Shown here: positions 8,519 through 16,580 of the stretch, one piece after another | Numbering within the stretch: position 1 is the stretch's first letter | How the letters are laid out: every line of letters begins with the position of its first letter | NCBI GenBank assembly: GCA_021203305.1 | Contig: JAJQBK010000028.1 | Location: 14,151-51,856 of the forward strand | Reading direction: 5' to 3' | From: Lachnospiraceae bacterium | Lineage (GTDB): Bacteria > Bacillota > Clostridia > Lachnospirales > Lachnospiraceae | DNA length: 37,706 bases | Notes under the pieces: generated by a model | Seen by the model: only the letters and a program-made list of their open reading frames with translations | The model's database searches: none | What the model was told of the DNA's origin: nothing | Made by a program: the position numbers and the translations under genes

Positions 8519-9676
8519 TTACTCCTGCTTCGTGACGTACTCCGTAGCCACATAGCCGATGGAGCCGTTATATTTCACCTTGGAAAAGCCGCCGGTCACA
8601 TCTTCAATCCACTCCAGCACATCTCCCTCGGAAATCTGCCCCAGCCTGTCAGCGTCCGTGCTGGCGGAGGCGCGCACATTCACCGTTGCGTTGGCCACCA
8701 CATACCCGTTGGTGGGCTCATCATCCGCGCTGCTGATGATCTCCAGATAATCCGTCTTGACGTAGGCTTCCTGTCCCTCATACTCGATCTGTGCCCAGCC
8801 ATTGACGCGGATCTCAATCACATCCAGCGTAGTGCCCTTCTGGATCGTACCCAGCTTATCCGCGGACGTACTGTCAGAAGACCTGACATTGATGGTATCT
8901 GTGGTGGTTGCCTTGCAGGATTTGGCGACAATCGTCTCATCACTGCTCTCACCCTCCTCTGAGGAGCTCTCCTGAGCATCCTCCGTGTCGCTGCTTGCCA
9001 GCACAGTGCCCACAGCGTCGCGGATCTGGTTCACCATAACCTCCAGATAAGTGGCAATCTCGCTGTCATTCGCCACCATCTCCTGATATTCCTCATCAAT
9101 GGAATTCAGCAGATTCATCACAGACTCATCAGAATTGAGAGCCTCAATATAAGCCGTCTCCTCATCCGTCAGAGTGTCTTCATTAATATAATAGCTGCCA
9201 TCCTCGTCCATGCAGACATAGAAGCAGTAAATTCCCGGCACCAGCGTATCCAGTCCCGGAAACTGCGCTCTCGCCGCCGCGTAAACCACATAGCTGTTCT
9301 CTGCCGGTCCCAGCTTCGTAAATACATTATACTCCGGAAAGGCCTCAATATATTTCCCCAGCTCCTCGATCCGGATTTTCTCCGTACCGGTCACGTTGCT
9401 GCAGATCTCCATCATGGCGTCCACATCGCCGTCCGCCAGAGCCTCCAGATACCTCACAACCAGCTCATTAATTTCCGGATATTTGTCCGCCTCCAGAGGA
9501 TTATCCACACTGACCGCCGCCACAGCCGCTTCCGTGACAGCACCATCATCCACTTCTGCTTCCTGCTCAGCCACTGTTTCTTCGGCATTATTTTTGTGAT
9601 AGACCAGCATACCAGAAACAAAGACAGCTACTGCCAGCACGATAACCACTGAGAGTATCAGCATTCTTTTTTTCAT
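8519..9676 (-). CDS. Membrane-anchored protein with two C-terminal SH3b domains
   Basis: I chose ATG 9676 (MKKRMLILSVV...), which places a single hydrophobic segment at residues 4-25 and has AGGAGATGGGG upstream; a TTG at 9709 is less likely. After the anchor comes an acidic linker (ETVAEQEAEVDDGA), a central helical region of about 170 residues without a recognised family, a Ser/Glu-rich linker (SSEEGESSDE), and two bacterial SH3 domains (INVRSSDSTSADKLGTI and VNVRASASTDADRLGQI). Such domains commonly bind cell-wall peptides, so the protein is probably exported and attached to the outer membrane face of the cell envelope. No catalytic domain is visible. It follows tRNA-Arg on the same strand. 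Confidence 0.8.
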   Translation of the reverse strand: MKKRMLILSVVIVLAVAVFVSGMLVYHKNNAEETVAEQEAEVDDGAVTEAAVAAVSVDNPLEADKYPEINELVVRYLEALADGDVDAMMEICSNVTGTEKIRIEELGKYIEAFPEYNVFTKLGPAENSYVVYAAARAQFPGLDTLVPGIYCFYVCMDEDGSYYINEDTLTDEETAYIEALNSDESVMNLLNSIDEEYQEMVANDSEIATYLEVMVNQIRDAVGTVLASSDTEDAQESSSEEGESSDETIVAKSCKATTTDTINVRSSDSTSADKLGTIQKGTTLDVIEIRVNGWAQIEYEGQEAYVKTDYLEIISSADDEPTNGYVVANATVNVRASASTDADRLGQISEGDVLEWIEDVTGGFSKVKYNGSIGYVATEYVTKQE

Positions 9677-9710
9677 AGTAACCCCATCTCCTGCGCAGAT
9701 TCCCCTCAAA

Positions 9711-9837
9711 CAGGAAGCGGCGGAGCGTGTCCGACAGGAATCGAACCTGCATTAAAGGCGTCGGAGGCCTTCGTTCTATCCATTAGACTACGGACACAAA
9801 ATTGTAATATGTTACAAAAGTATTACGCCGCTTCCTG
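9711..9837 (-). repeat. 12-bp perfect inverted repeat enclosing the tRNA-Arg gene
   Basis: CAGGAAGCGGCG at 9711-9722 and CGCCGCTTCCTG at 9826-9837 are exact inverse copies on either side of the tRNA. In a precursor transcript they could form a closing stem below the tRNA. A 16-bp palindrome, TTGTAATATGTTACAA (9802-9817), lies between the tRNA 5' end and the outer arm. Confidence 0.8.
9726..9797 (-). tRNA. tRNA-Arg (anticodon CCG)
   Basis: The cloverleaf reads as follows: acceptor GTGTCCG pairing with CGGACAC; D arm GTCTAATGGATAGAAC; anticodon stem AAGGC/GCCTT with loop CTCCGAC giving anticodon CCG (codon CGG); TPsiC arm CAGGTTCGATTCCTG. The discriminator is G and CCA is not encoded. Confidence 0.96.
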
Positions 9838-9892
9838 TAAATAATAGCACAGTCTTTTCCGGATGTAAAGCCCTTTTTTTCACTCCATCAAA

Positions 9893-9921
9893 TTTTCACA
9901 GGTTTCACAGGTTTTCACAGG
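9893..9921. repeat. Triple short repeat TTT(T)CACAGG
   Basis: Three adjacent copies of 9-10 bp occur downstream of the DUF5688 gene. A TTATCCACG word lies about 25 bp further on. No function can be assigned. Confidence 0.7.
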
Positions 9922-10000
9922 TTTTATATCCGAGTTCCTGCCGTTATCCACGGTCAAATATGTCATTGGCTCTTTCCCCAACCTCTGAATAGTAACGGTT

Positions 10001-10918
10001 TTATACCTCCGCGATCTCAAGCCTGTCCTCGTCGGAGCGATAAAAATAAAGACTGTCCGACAAAATCTCATCCTGCTGCATCTCATAGCTGTTCACGTCA
10101 CACACCGTCCTTTTCAGAAGCTCCCGGCTCGTAACCCTGCTGACAGGAATAAACAGAACCTCATGAATGGAGGATGGCAGCAGATAAAATTCCTCTCCCA
10201 ACAACTCGTACAGTTTCCTGCACGTTCCCGGCAGAAAGGCCATGACCGCGCCCCAGACGCCGGTCCGGCCGGAGAGCACACAAAGGCCGCATCCGCTGCC
10301 GGTGCCGGGGAGAGGCTCGGGGAAGGGCAAAAGCTGATGGCGCTCCAGAACCTCCTCCACAGTGTTCCAGAAGATTCCTTCCTTCTCAAGACTGTTTGCC
10401 GCCGCCCTTTCAAAAACCTCCTCCCAGGCTACACCCCAGTTCCGCACATGCTCCTTCTGAATCATGATGGTGCCTCTGACTCCCGTATCCGCCTTTTCCA
10501 CCAGATAATAGACCGTCATCGCCAGATCCAGAACGGGAACAAAAGGTGCCTGCTCCAACAGCTCCCGGTTATTCTCCCGGTGAAAAATCCTCACAAACAG
10601 CTTTCCTGACGCCGTCTCAAAGCTCTCCATATCGGAGACGTTTCCCTTCAGCACGCCGGTAACCTCCTTCGCCTCCTCCTCATAAATCAGCCAGAGCTTT
10701 TCCGCGATCCTTTCCAGGGACTCGCCCCGGTGAAACTCCTCGTAAACATTCTCCAGATAGATCACCGGAGCGCAGGCACAGCCTTCCCGTTCCATCAAAA
10801 GCCCCCACCAGAGCTGGCCGTTCAGCTTCTGTTTATCGACCAGGCTGATTTTCATGTCGTCGTCAGCCCGCTCCCGCATCTGGTGTAATATTTCCTGTCT
10901 GAATTCTCTGTAATTCAT
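10001..10918 (-). CDS. DUF5688 family protein
   Basis: The start is ATG 10918 (MNYREFRQEILHQM), with GGGAG six nt upstream; extension to 10996 would add a Cys/Arg-rich leader unlike the family. The protein has 305 residues, is soluble, and has no signal peptide. Family-like features are the N-terminal helix, the KISLVDKQKLNGQLWWGLL segment, the acidic helical LEENVYEEF-type region (here YLENVYEEFHRGESLERIAE), and the C-terminal SSIHEVLFIPVS and YFYRSDEDRLEIAEV. The family is common in Lachnospiraceae and has no established function to my knowledge. The gene stands alone between tRNA-Arg and efp, with a short GAACGA hairpin in its upstream flank. Confidence 0.75.
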   Translation of the reverse strand: MNYREFRQEILHQMRERADDDMKISLVDKQKLNGQLWWGLLMEREGCACAPVIYLENVYEEFHRGESLERIAEKLWLIYEEEAKEVTGVLKGNVSDMESFETASGKLFVRIFHRENNRELLEQAPFVPVLDLAMTVYYLVEKADTGVRGTIMIQKEHVRNWGVAWEEVFERAAANSLEKEGIFWNTVEEVLERHQLLPFPEPLPGTGSGCGLCVLSGRTGVWGAVMAFLPGTCRKLYELLGEEFYLLPSSIHEVLFIPVSRVTSRELLKRTVCDVNSYEMQQDEILSDSLYFYRSDEDRLEIAEV

Positions 10919-11000
10919 TTTGTTCTCCCGAAATTTTCTGCCGCGCTGACCGCGGGCCGTGCATACAGCCGTTCCCTGCGGCCAGGCGTTCCGCAATCAT

Positions 11001-11030
11001 AATGAACGACAAAATATTTCATCGTTCATT
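11001..11030. repeat. Short palindromic repeat AATGAACGA...TCGTTCATT
   Basis: Nine-bp perfect arms 11001-11009 and 11022-11030 enclose a 12-nt loop. The same arm words form the outer arms of the larger element at 21237-21319, and a weaker relative lies at 23021-23050. Confidence 0.8.
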
Positions 11031-11104
11031 ACAAAATTCTGCCATCCTGTAATATACGTGTTAAGTTTAACGACATAAAGCCGTTTCCTGTCATCAATGT
11101 AAAA

Positions 11105-11130
11105 AGGACAGCCGGTTTCCCTGCTGTCCT
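11105..11130 (-). terminator. Rho-independent terminator of efp
   Basis: The 8-bp arms AGGACAGC and GCTGTCCT have a 10-nt loop and are followed on the minus strand by TTTT. The hairpin lies about 90 bp beyond the efp stop. Confidence 0.8.
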
Positions 11131-11219
11131 GAAAGCTTCAGAAAAAATGAATACACTGTCCGCTCAGACGCCTCCGCAATTATCAGGCCGGAATATCGGC
11201 CTTTATGCCCGGATCGCTG

Positions 11220-11777
11220 TTATGCCCTGGATAAATACTCCTTGGTGCGGGTATCGATCTTGATCACGTCGCCGTTGTTGATAAAGATCGGCACCTTGAT
11301 GGTCGCGCCGGTCTCCACGGTCGCCGGCTTGGTCACGTTGGTCGCGGTATTGCCGCGCACACCCGGCTCAGTATCGGTTACCTCCAGCTCCACAAAAAGC
11401 GGCGGCTCAATGGAAATCACCTTCTCCTTGAAGGAGCAGATCTTGCAGATCTCATTTTCCTTCACAAACTCCATGGCGTCGCCCACAATCTCGCTGTTGT
11501 ACTCGAACTGATCGTAGGTCTCCACGTCCATAAAGCTGTACATATCACCGTCCTTGAATAAGAACTGCATATCCTTCTTGTCAATACGGGCAAGAGGATA
11601 CTTGTCGGAGGGGTTGAAGGTGTCCTCCACAACACCGCCGGAAATCACGTCCTTTAACTTGGTCCTCACAAACGGGGAGCCCTTGCCGGGCTTCACGTGC
11701 AAGAAATCCAGAACCATATATACGCTGTTTTTGTACTCAAATGTAATCCCTTTTCTGAAATCGCCTGCATTTATCAT
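11220..11777 (-). CDS. efp: Elongation factor P
   Basis: This 185-residue factor stimulates peptide-bond formation at stalled (polyproline) sites on the ribosome. The three-domain layout is complete: an N-terminal KOW-like domain ([16 protein letters not shown]) with the tip loop [10 protein letters not shown], whose Lys is the usual modified or functional residue; a middle OB domain ([12 protein letters not shown]); and a C-terminal OB domain closing with [26 protein letters not shown] lies seven nt upstream of the ATG. It is the last gene of the aro-efp run and has its own terminator. The gap to aroQ is about 200 bp, so it may have its own promoter. Confidence 0.97.
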   Translation of the reverse strand: MINAGDFRKGITFEYKNSVYMVLDFLHVKPGKGSPFVRTKLKDVISGGVVEDTFNPSDKYPLARIDKKDMQFLFKDGDMYSFMDVETYDQFEYNSEIVGDAMEFVKENEICKICSFKEKVISIEPPLFVELEVTDTEPGVRGNTATNVTKPATVETGATIKVPIFINNGDVIKIDTRTKEYLSRA

Positions 11778-11933
11778 TGCTTTTCCTCCTGAAGTTGTAA
11801 CAAATATTCCTCACTTAGTCTACACGATTACATGGGTTTTTTCAACTGTTTTTTTCATTTCTCACAGGTTTTCCCATATGTCCCCGCGGATTTTCGGCAC
11901 GGGGCTTTTTTTCTGAGGAGCTTCATCCAATGC

Positions 11934-11981
11934 AGCGTTTTCGAAATAACCAGATATCTGGCCGGTTATCTGCAAAACGCT
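11934..11981. repeat. Imperfect stem-loop at the aroQ stop codon
   Basis: The arms AGCGTTTT (11934-11941) and AAAACGCT (11974-11981), with an inner ATAACC/GGTTAT pairing, enclose the palindrome CCAGATATCTGG. One arm overlaps the aroQ stop. No T-tract follows on the minus strand, so it may act as a weak processing or termination signal. Confidence 0.55.
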
Positions 11982-12444
11982 ATACCAGAGCTTTTCCTCC
12001 GGTTCCTCCGTTCCGAATCATTTCAATGCAAAGATCGATGGCGTCCGGATAGCCCGCAAGGCCCCTGCCGTAAATCTGGGCGTCGCAGGCATCCTTCGTG
12101 ACAGAATTGCGCCGGAAGGGCTCTCTCTTTGTGATATCTGAAATATGAATCTCAATTTTGGGCACAGTTATGCTGGCCAGCGCGTCCCGGATCGCGTAGC
12201 TGTAATGCGTGTAGGCGCCCGGATTGATCACAATCCCAGCCGTGGAATCAAAATAAGCCTCCTGAATTCTGTCGATAATGGCTCCCTCGTGATTCGACTG
12301 AAACACCTCAATCTCAGCGCCGGTTTCCCTGCCCTTATTTTCAATCAGATTCAAAAGATAATCATAGTCCTCATTTCCATAAACGCTCTTCTCCCGGATA
12401 CCCAGAAAGTTCAGATTGGGTCCGTTGATCACCAGCAGCTTCAT
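11980..12444 (-). CDS. aroQ: 3-dehydroquinate dehydratase, type II
   Basis: The enzyme converts 3-dehydroquinate to 3-dehydroshikimate in the shikimate pathway. ATG 12444 (MKLLVINGPNLNFLG) is chosen because GGAGGG lies five nt upstream and the family begins here; an earlier in-frame start would add 19 unrelated residues. Motifs are NGPNLNFLGIRE, QSNHEGAIID, INPGAYTHYSYAIRDAL (catalytic His), and HISDITKREPFRRNS. Its 154 residues compare with the usual ~145-150, and the protein should form the type II dodecamer. It lies 61 bp after aroK in the aroE-aroK-aroQ run. Confidence 0.95.
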   Translation of the reverse strand: MKLLVINGPNLNFLGIREKSVYGNEDYDYLLNLIENKGRETGAEIEVFQSNHEGAIIDRIQEAYFDSTAGIVINPGAYTHYSYAIRDALASITVPKIEIHISDITKREPFRRNSVTKDACDAQIYGRGLAGYPDAIDLCIEMIRNGGTGGKALV

Positions 12445-12505
12445 ATCCACCCTCCGTTTTCTTATAAAATGATTTACACGGCTGAAGAGTATGCTGCCCA
12501 TGGAG

Positions 12506-13045
12506 TCATGAGGTCCATCGGCTCTTCTCCCCTTCCGTCCTGTACGCCTCCTGCAGCTCCCCCAGCAGGCGCCTGATATCCCAGTCGTCCACCCGCAGTA
12601 TGTAATCCGCGGCCTCCCGGTAAACGGGGTCCCTCTCCAGAATCATCTGCCTTATCCTCGCCCGCGGATCGTCACACTGAAGCAGGGGCCTGGTGTTGTC
12701 CCCCTTCAGCCTCTCATAAATGGTCTCCGGCTCCGCCTTCAGATAAACGGTGACGCCCAGCCTCTTCAACAGCTCGCGGTTTTCCCGCCGAAGGGGCGTT
12801 CCTCCCCCCAGAGCCAGCACCCGGGGCTCCTTTTCAAGAAGCATGGCCTTCAGGCAATCCGTCTCCTTTCGCCTGAAATAATCCTCCCCATGAGCGGCAA
12901 AAATCTCACTGACCGTCATTTGTTCCTTCTGCTCAATCCATCTGTCCGTGTCGATAAAGCACTGCTGCAGAGGATAACTGACGGCGCAGCCTAAGGTACT
13001 CTTGCCGCTGCCCATGTATCCGATCAAAATCAAATGCGGTTTCAT
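12506..13045 (-). CDS. aroK: Shikimate kinase
   Basis: The kinase phosphorylates shikimate at the 3-OH. The 179-residue P-loop protein shows Walker A GYMGSGKST at residues 9-17, the shikimate-binding Asp in FIDTDRWIE, the Arg in YFRRKET, GGGTPLR, and the lid arginine segment DNTRPLL. The ATG lies one base after the aroE stop, so translation is probably coupled; the only ribosome-site-like sequence (AGAGATGGGG) is inside the end of aroE. aroQ follows. Confidence 0.95.
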   Translation of the reverse strand: MKPHLILIGYMGSGKSTLGCAVSYPLQQCFIDTDRWIEQKEQMTVSEIFAAHGEDYFRRKETDCLKAMLLEKEPRVLALGGGTPLRRENRELLKRLGVTVYLKAEPETIYERLKGDNTRPLLQCDDPRARIRQMILERDPVYREAADYILRVDDWDIRRLLGELQEAYRTEGEKSRWTS

Positions 13046-13046
13046 C

Positions 13047-13946
13047 CTACAGCCCCATCTCTTCCTTTAATCTCCGGCGCACTCTGTCCACGGCTTCAGT
13101 GCCGACCCTGACCCTGTTCCACAGCTCATAGGCGATGACGCCCTGATAGAGCAGCATATTCAGTCCGTTGTACGCTCTGGCGCCGCCCTGCCTAGCCAGC
13201 CCCATAAACCTTGTCTCATAAGGATTATACACTAGGTCAAAGGCCGTATGGATCCTCTCATAGAACGCCGGGTCCTCAATAACCGCCTGGTCTGTATGGG
13301 GACTCATGCCCGTGCTGGTGGCCTGAATACAGAGATATTTTCCTTCCGGAAGCTTATGGTAATCAGAAAGGCTCCCGGCTGTCATCGGGCAATTCGGATA
13401 CAAACGCTTTATCTCGTCCGCGATGGCCTGCGCCTTGCCCGGCGTCCGGTTCAGCACAAAGACCTGAGCCGCTCCCTTATCCGCCGCCATCATAGCCACC
13501 GCCCGGGCCGCGCCCCCGGCTCCCAGAATCACGATTCTTTCTCCCTCAATCCGGATACTCTCCCGCTCCATGGCCCGGTACAGGCCCGGCATATCCGTAT
13601 TATAGCCCCTGAAGCCCTTCCCCTCCACCCGCACCAGGGTATTGACCGCGCCGATTTTGGCCGCGAAATTATCAATTTCGACAAGTGCCGGTATGACCGT
13701 GGATTTATGGGGAACCGTCACATTCAGGCCCTGAATGCCAAGGGCGTAAGCTCCCTCCACCGCTTTGACCGGGTCCTCCGCAACAGGAAAGGCCCCGTAA
13801 ATCAGGTTGTGTCCGTAATATTCCGCCAGCGTATTATGTATGACCGGCGACATGGTATGTCCCACCGGATTGCCGATCAGGCCAAAAATCCGGGTATGGC
13901 CATTGACAGAAGGCCGCCCTGACTGTTCATCCATTTTCATTTTCAC
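13047..13946 (-). CDS. aroE: Shikimate dehydrogenase
   Basis: The enzyme reduces 3-dehydroshikimate with NADPH. The 299 residues contain the substrate domain (GLIGNPVGHTMSP, catalytic Lys in NVTVPHKSTVIPAL, GYNTDMPG with the Asp) and the Rossmann domain (ILGAGGAARAVAMMAADKGA, LNRTPGKA). The C-terminus ends with GLNMLLYQGVIAYELW. The GTG at 13946 has GGAAGG five nt upstream; the in-frame ATG codons at 13940 and 13934 are alternatives. The gene starts the aroE-aroK-aroQ run and follows yqeG on the same strand. Confidence 0.95.
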   Translation of the reverse strand: MKMKMDEQSGRPSVNGHTRIFGLIGNPVGHTMSPVIHNTLAEYYGHNLIYGAFPVAEDPVKAVEGAYALGIQGLNVTVPHKSTVIPALVEIDNFAAKIGAVNTLVRVEGKGFRGYNTDMPGLYRAMERESIRIEGERIVILGAGGAARAVAMMAADKGAAQVFVLNRTPGKAQAIADEIKRLYPNCPMTAGSLSDYHKLPEGKYLCIQATSTGMSPHTDQAVIEDPAFYERIHTAFDLVYNPYETRFMGLARQGGARAYNGLNMLLYQGVIAYELWNRVRVGTEAVDRVRRRLKEEMGL

Positions 13947-14093
13947 TGAATCCTTCCCTTATCCGCCTGTCTTTTTATGCGCTCCCCTACGTCTTTTGCC
14001 TGTTCGCTTCTGTGCGTCAGCCCTCCGGCATGAGCATTCATTTCGCGTTATCCCTCTGGCAGGAACATTCGTTTCGATTCCCGGGCATATCTG

Positions 14094-14603
14094 TTATTTC
14101 GAATCCGCCTCATTCCTCTTCCGGTACACCCGAAGCACCGGCTTCTCCAGCTGCCGCTTGAGAATAATCTGAATCTCCTCCGATGTGGTCATGGGCTCCA
14201 CCAGAATACTGTGTATTCCCAGACGCCGGGCTCCCCACACATCCGTAAACAGCTGATCCCCCACAAACAGGGTCGTCCGGGGAGTAGAACCGGTAGCCTC
14301 CATGGCCCTTTCATAGCCGCCCCGCAGCGGTTTGCCGGCCTTCGCCACATAGCCGATACCGCAGTCCGCGGCGAAAGTCTCCACCCGCGGTCCCTTGTTG
14401 TTGGAAATAACCATGATCTGATAGCCGGTTTTTTTTAACTGATTTAAAAAAGCCTTACATTCCTCCGTGGCCGGCGCATCCGGATACACAAGAGTGTTGT
14501 CAATATCAAAGAGCACCGTGCGGTACCCCTTCTCATAAAACTCCCGATAGGGTACGTTCCAGGCTCTCTTTACCATTTCATCCGGAAAAAATATCTCAAG
14601 CAT
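14094..14603 (-). CDS. yqeG: YqeG-type HAD phosphatase
   Basis: This 169-residue HAD-IIIA family protein shows the nucleophile motif FDIDNTLVYPD (DxDxT, residues 32-42), motif II VISNNKG, the Lys in KAGKPLRGG, and the acidic motif FVGDQLFTDVWGARRLG. HAD fold and length fit YqeG, which in some bacteria is a phosphatidylglycerophosphate phosphatase; substrate assignment here is inferred. GGAAG lies about five nt before the ATG. In many Firmicutes yqeG sits next to aroE, as it does here. Confidence 0.9.
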   Translation of the reverse strand: MLEIFFPDEMVKRAWNVPYREFYEKGYRTVLFDIDNTLVYPDAPATEECKAFLNQLKKTGYQIMVISNNKGPRVETFAADCGIGYVAKAGKPLRGGYERAMEATGSTPRTTLFVGDQLFTDVWGARRLGIHSILVEPMTTSEEIQIILKRQLEKPVLRVYRKRNEADSK

Positions 14604-14659
14604 CCGCTCTTCCTTTATCCTTGCTACTATCTGTCCTTATACGGCGAGACTTTTATGGC

Positions 14660-14712
14660 CTGCGATTCGCGTATTAGGCGGTGCAAGATGCGCAAGTTAT
14701 TTCGTGACAGTT
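14660..14712. repeat. Dispersed 3'-flank repeat, copy 2
   Basis: This copy is nearly collinear with 8464-8515: CTGCGATTCGCGTATTA, then GCAAGATGCGCAAGTTATTT, then CGTGACAGTT. It lies immediately beyond the nrdR stop codon and upstream of yqeG. Confidence 0.8.
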
Positions 14713-14718
14713 CCTTTA

Positions 14719-15174
14719 TTACCGGTCCGCCAGAAGCTTTTTCAGCTCCGACATGAAGGTGTCGGCATCCTTGAACTCCCGGTAAACAGAGGCGAAACGC
14801 ACGTAGGCCACCATGTCCAGACTTTTCAGCTTCTCCATGACCATCTCCCCGATGTCCGTGGAAAGCACCTCCGCCTGTTCCTTTGCGTAAATCTCCGATT
14901 CAATCTCATTCATCGCCTGAGAAAGCTGGGCGGAGCTGACCGGACGCTTATGGCAGGCGCGGAGAATGCCCTGCTCGAGCTTGGCGCGGTCATAGGCCTC
15001 CCTGGTCTGGTCCTTTTTGATGACCATAATGGGAAATGTCTCCACCTTTTCATAGGTAGTGAAGCGTCTGCCGCAGCCCTCGCAGACCCTCCTTCTGCGG
15101 ATGGAATTGCTCTCGTCCACAGGTCTGGAATCCACCACTCTTATATTCTCACTGCCGCAAAAAGGACACCTCAT
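14719..15174 (-). CDS. nrdR: Transcriptional repressor NrdR
   Basis: NrdR represses ribonucleotide reductase genes in response to ATP/dATP. ATG 15174 (MRCPFCGSENIRVVDSR) has GGAGG six nt upstream and is the family start; the open frame continues upstream without family resemblance. The N-terminal zinc ribbon has CPFCG and CEGCGRRFTTYE. The ATP-cone follows (VIKKDQTREAYDRAKLEQGI). The 151 residues are full length. No ribonucleotide reductase gene or clear NrdR box pair is in the window. It follows ylmC on the same strand with a 73-bp gap. Confidence 0.96.
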   Translation of the reverse strand: MRCPFCGSENIRVVDSRPVDESNSIRRRRVCEGCGRRFTTYEKVETFPIMVIKKDQTREAYDRAKLEQGILRACHKRPVSSAQLSQAMNEIESEIYAKEQAEVLSTDIGEMVMEKLKSLDMVAYVRFASVYREFKDADTFMSELKKLLADR

Positions 15175-15247
15175 GTCGCGCCTCCGTAAAATAAATATTT
15201 TCATGTCACCATCCGCGGTAACATTTGAAATGATTTTACCAAAAACT

Positions 15248-15478
15248 CTATCTTGCGTCAACCAGAATAATGTCCGGGCCGATCTGACAGATTTCGCAGA
15301 AATCCAGCACATAATCCGGCTCCGGTGAGACAAAAAAGCTGCACTTTGACCCACAGGGGACAAAAAATTTCCGCACGCACCCAGTGTGCGGATCAAACTC
15401 CAGATCCTGTATTCTTCCCAGCTTTTTGCAATCCTTTATATCAATCACTTCTTTATTTTTCAATTCCGAAAACAACAT
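15248..15478 (-). CDS. YlmC/YmxH family PRC-barrel protein
   Basis: This 76-residue single PRC-barrel protein begins MLFSELKNKEVIDIKDC and contains GRIQDLEFDP and GPDIILVDAR. Family members in Clostridia and Bacilli are linked to sporulation and are frequently adjacent to sigG, which is divergent here at 15728. The ribosome site is weak (AGGGA about 11 nt upstream). Its molecular function is unknown; PRC-barrels generally bind RNA or protein partners. Confidence 0.85.
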   Translation of the reverse strand: MLFSELKNKEVIDIKDCKKLGRIQDLEFDPHTGCVRKFFVPCGSKCSFFVSPEPDYVLDFCEICQIGPDIILVDAR

Positions 15479-15641
15479 AAAAAGAGAATCCCTTTTTCTT
15501 TATTGTATGCCTCCACGTATAAATTTGAGCATTTAAACCATACTAAAAAATGAGGCTGCCGGTAAGACGGGCTTTGTTGAAAATTCCATATGACAATATT
15601 GGATTTCAACAGAGACTGTCAGGCAGTCATCATAATACAAA

Positions 15642-15690
15642 AGACAGCGTCGGTGCGGGGATAAGGCCTATCCCTGTGTCGGCGCTGTCT
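15642..15690 (+). promoter_or_regulatory. Leader hairpin upstream of sigG
   Basis: The eight-bp arms AGACAGCG (15642-15649) and CGCTGTCT (15683-15690), with an inner GGGATA/TATCCC pairing, form a long imperfect stem ending 37 bp before the sigG ATG. The word GATAAGGCCT recurs just downstream at 15701-15710. No T-tract follows, so it looks like an mRNA leader structure and not a terminator. Confidence 0.55.
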
Positions 15691-15727
15691 GAATCAGAGC
15701 AGATAAGGCCTGATCCGGGAGGAACTG

Positions 15728-16498
15728 ATGGGAAAAGTGGAAATCTGCGGCGTCAACACCGCCAAATTACCTTTGCTGGCACAGGAGGAAAAGGACGCTC
15801 TTTTTGAGCAGATCGCCCAGGGCGACCAGACTGCCCGTGAAAAATATATAGAAGGAAATCTGCGTCTGGTTTTAAGTGTAATCAAACGCTTTTCCACCTC
15901 CGAGGAAAATGTGGACGATCTTTTTCAGATTGGCTGTGTGGGCCTGATTAAGGCGATTGATAATTTTGACCGCTCTCTTGGGGTTAAGTTTTCAACTTAC
16001 GCTGTCCCAATGATCATGGGGGAGATCCGGCGCTATCTGCGCGATGGCGGCTCCATAAGAGTCAGCCGCTCCCTGAAAGACATCGCCTACCGGGCCATGC
16101 AGGCAAGGGAGACCATGATGGGAAATTCCCAGAAGGAACCCACTGTGGAGGAGATCGCCACAGAAATCGGCATCCCCATGGAAGACGTGGTCTACGCTCT
16201 GGACGCCATTCAGAGCCCGGTCAGTCTCTATGATCCCATTTACAGCGACGGCGGCGATACGCTCTACGTCATGGACCAGATCAGCGATAAGAAAAATAAA
16301 GAAGAAAACTGGATTGAGCACATCACCTTGAGCGAGGCCATGGGACGGCTGAACGACCGGGAAAAAGAGATCATCACGCTGCGTTTCTTTGAGGGAAAGA
16401 CCCAGATGGAGGTGGCGGACTATATCGGAATTTCTCAGGCACAGGTGTCGAGGCTGGAAAAGAATGCGCTGAAGAGTATGAGGCAGTATCTGTCGTGA
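15728..16498 (+). CDS. sigG: RNA polymerase sporulation sigma factor SigG
   Basis: This late forespore-specific sigma factor has 256 residues. The N-terminus MGKVEICGVNTAKLPLL is the SigG signature. Region 2 contains EGNLRLVLSVIKRF, DDLFQIGCVGLIKAIDNFD and KFSTYAVPMIMGEIRRYLRD. Region 3 (ISRSLKD-like, VSRSLKDIAYRAMQARE) and region 4 (LNDREKEIITLRFFEGKTQMEVA) with its HTH (ISQAQVSRLEKNALKSMR) follow. GGAGG lies five nt upstream of the ATG. It is expected to be read in the developing forespore. The usual upstream spoIIG genes are not in the window; instead ylmC diverges from it. Confidence 0.96.
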   Translation: MGKVEICGVNTAKLPLLAQEEKDALFEQIAQGDQTAREKYIEGNLRLVLSVIKRFSTSEENVDDLFQIGCVGLIKAIDNFDRSLGVKFSTYAVPMIMGEIRRYLRDGGSIRVSRSLKDIAYRAMQARETMMGNSQKEPTVEEIATEIGIPMEDVVYALDAIQSPVSLYDPIYSDGGDTLYVMDQISDKKNKEENWIEHITLSEAMGRLNDREKEIITLRFFEGKTQMEVADYIGISQAQVSRLEKNALKSMRQYLS

Positions 16499-16523
16499 TG
16501 AAAACAGCTTAACATTTTTCCGG

Positions 16524-16552
16524 TTGTATTCGCTTTGAATCCCTGTTATAAT
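16524..16552 (+). promoter_or_regulatory. SigmaA-type promoter of the DUF4160/DUF2442 pair
   Basis: TTGTAT (16524-16529), a 17-bp spacer and TATAAT (16547-16552) lie 28 bp before the ATG at 16581. This gives the pair its own promoter, independent of sigG. Confidence 0.75.
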
Positions 16553-16580
16553 CACCAATAGAGAGGGAAAGGAGGTTCAT

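Noticed and set aside
9893-9951. Possible DnaA-box cluster (TTTTCACAGG repeats, TTATCCACG)
   Set aside because: The repeats deviate from the TTATNCACA consensus, and neither dnaA/dnaN nor an AT-rich unwinding region is present.
9880-10086. 68-codon frame with CETCE-type cysteines
   Set aside because: It overlaps the 3' end of the DUF5688 gene in another frame, and its tail is made by the TTTCACAGG repeats. It has no ribosome site.
11882-11911. Terminator-like CCCCG...CGGGG followed by seven T on the plus strand
   Set aside because: No plus-strand gene leads into it. On the minus strand it has no T-tract, so I do not list it as a feature.
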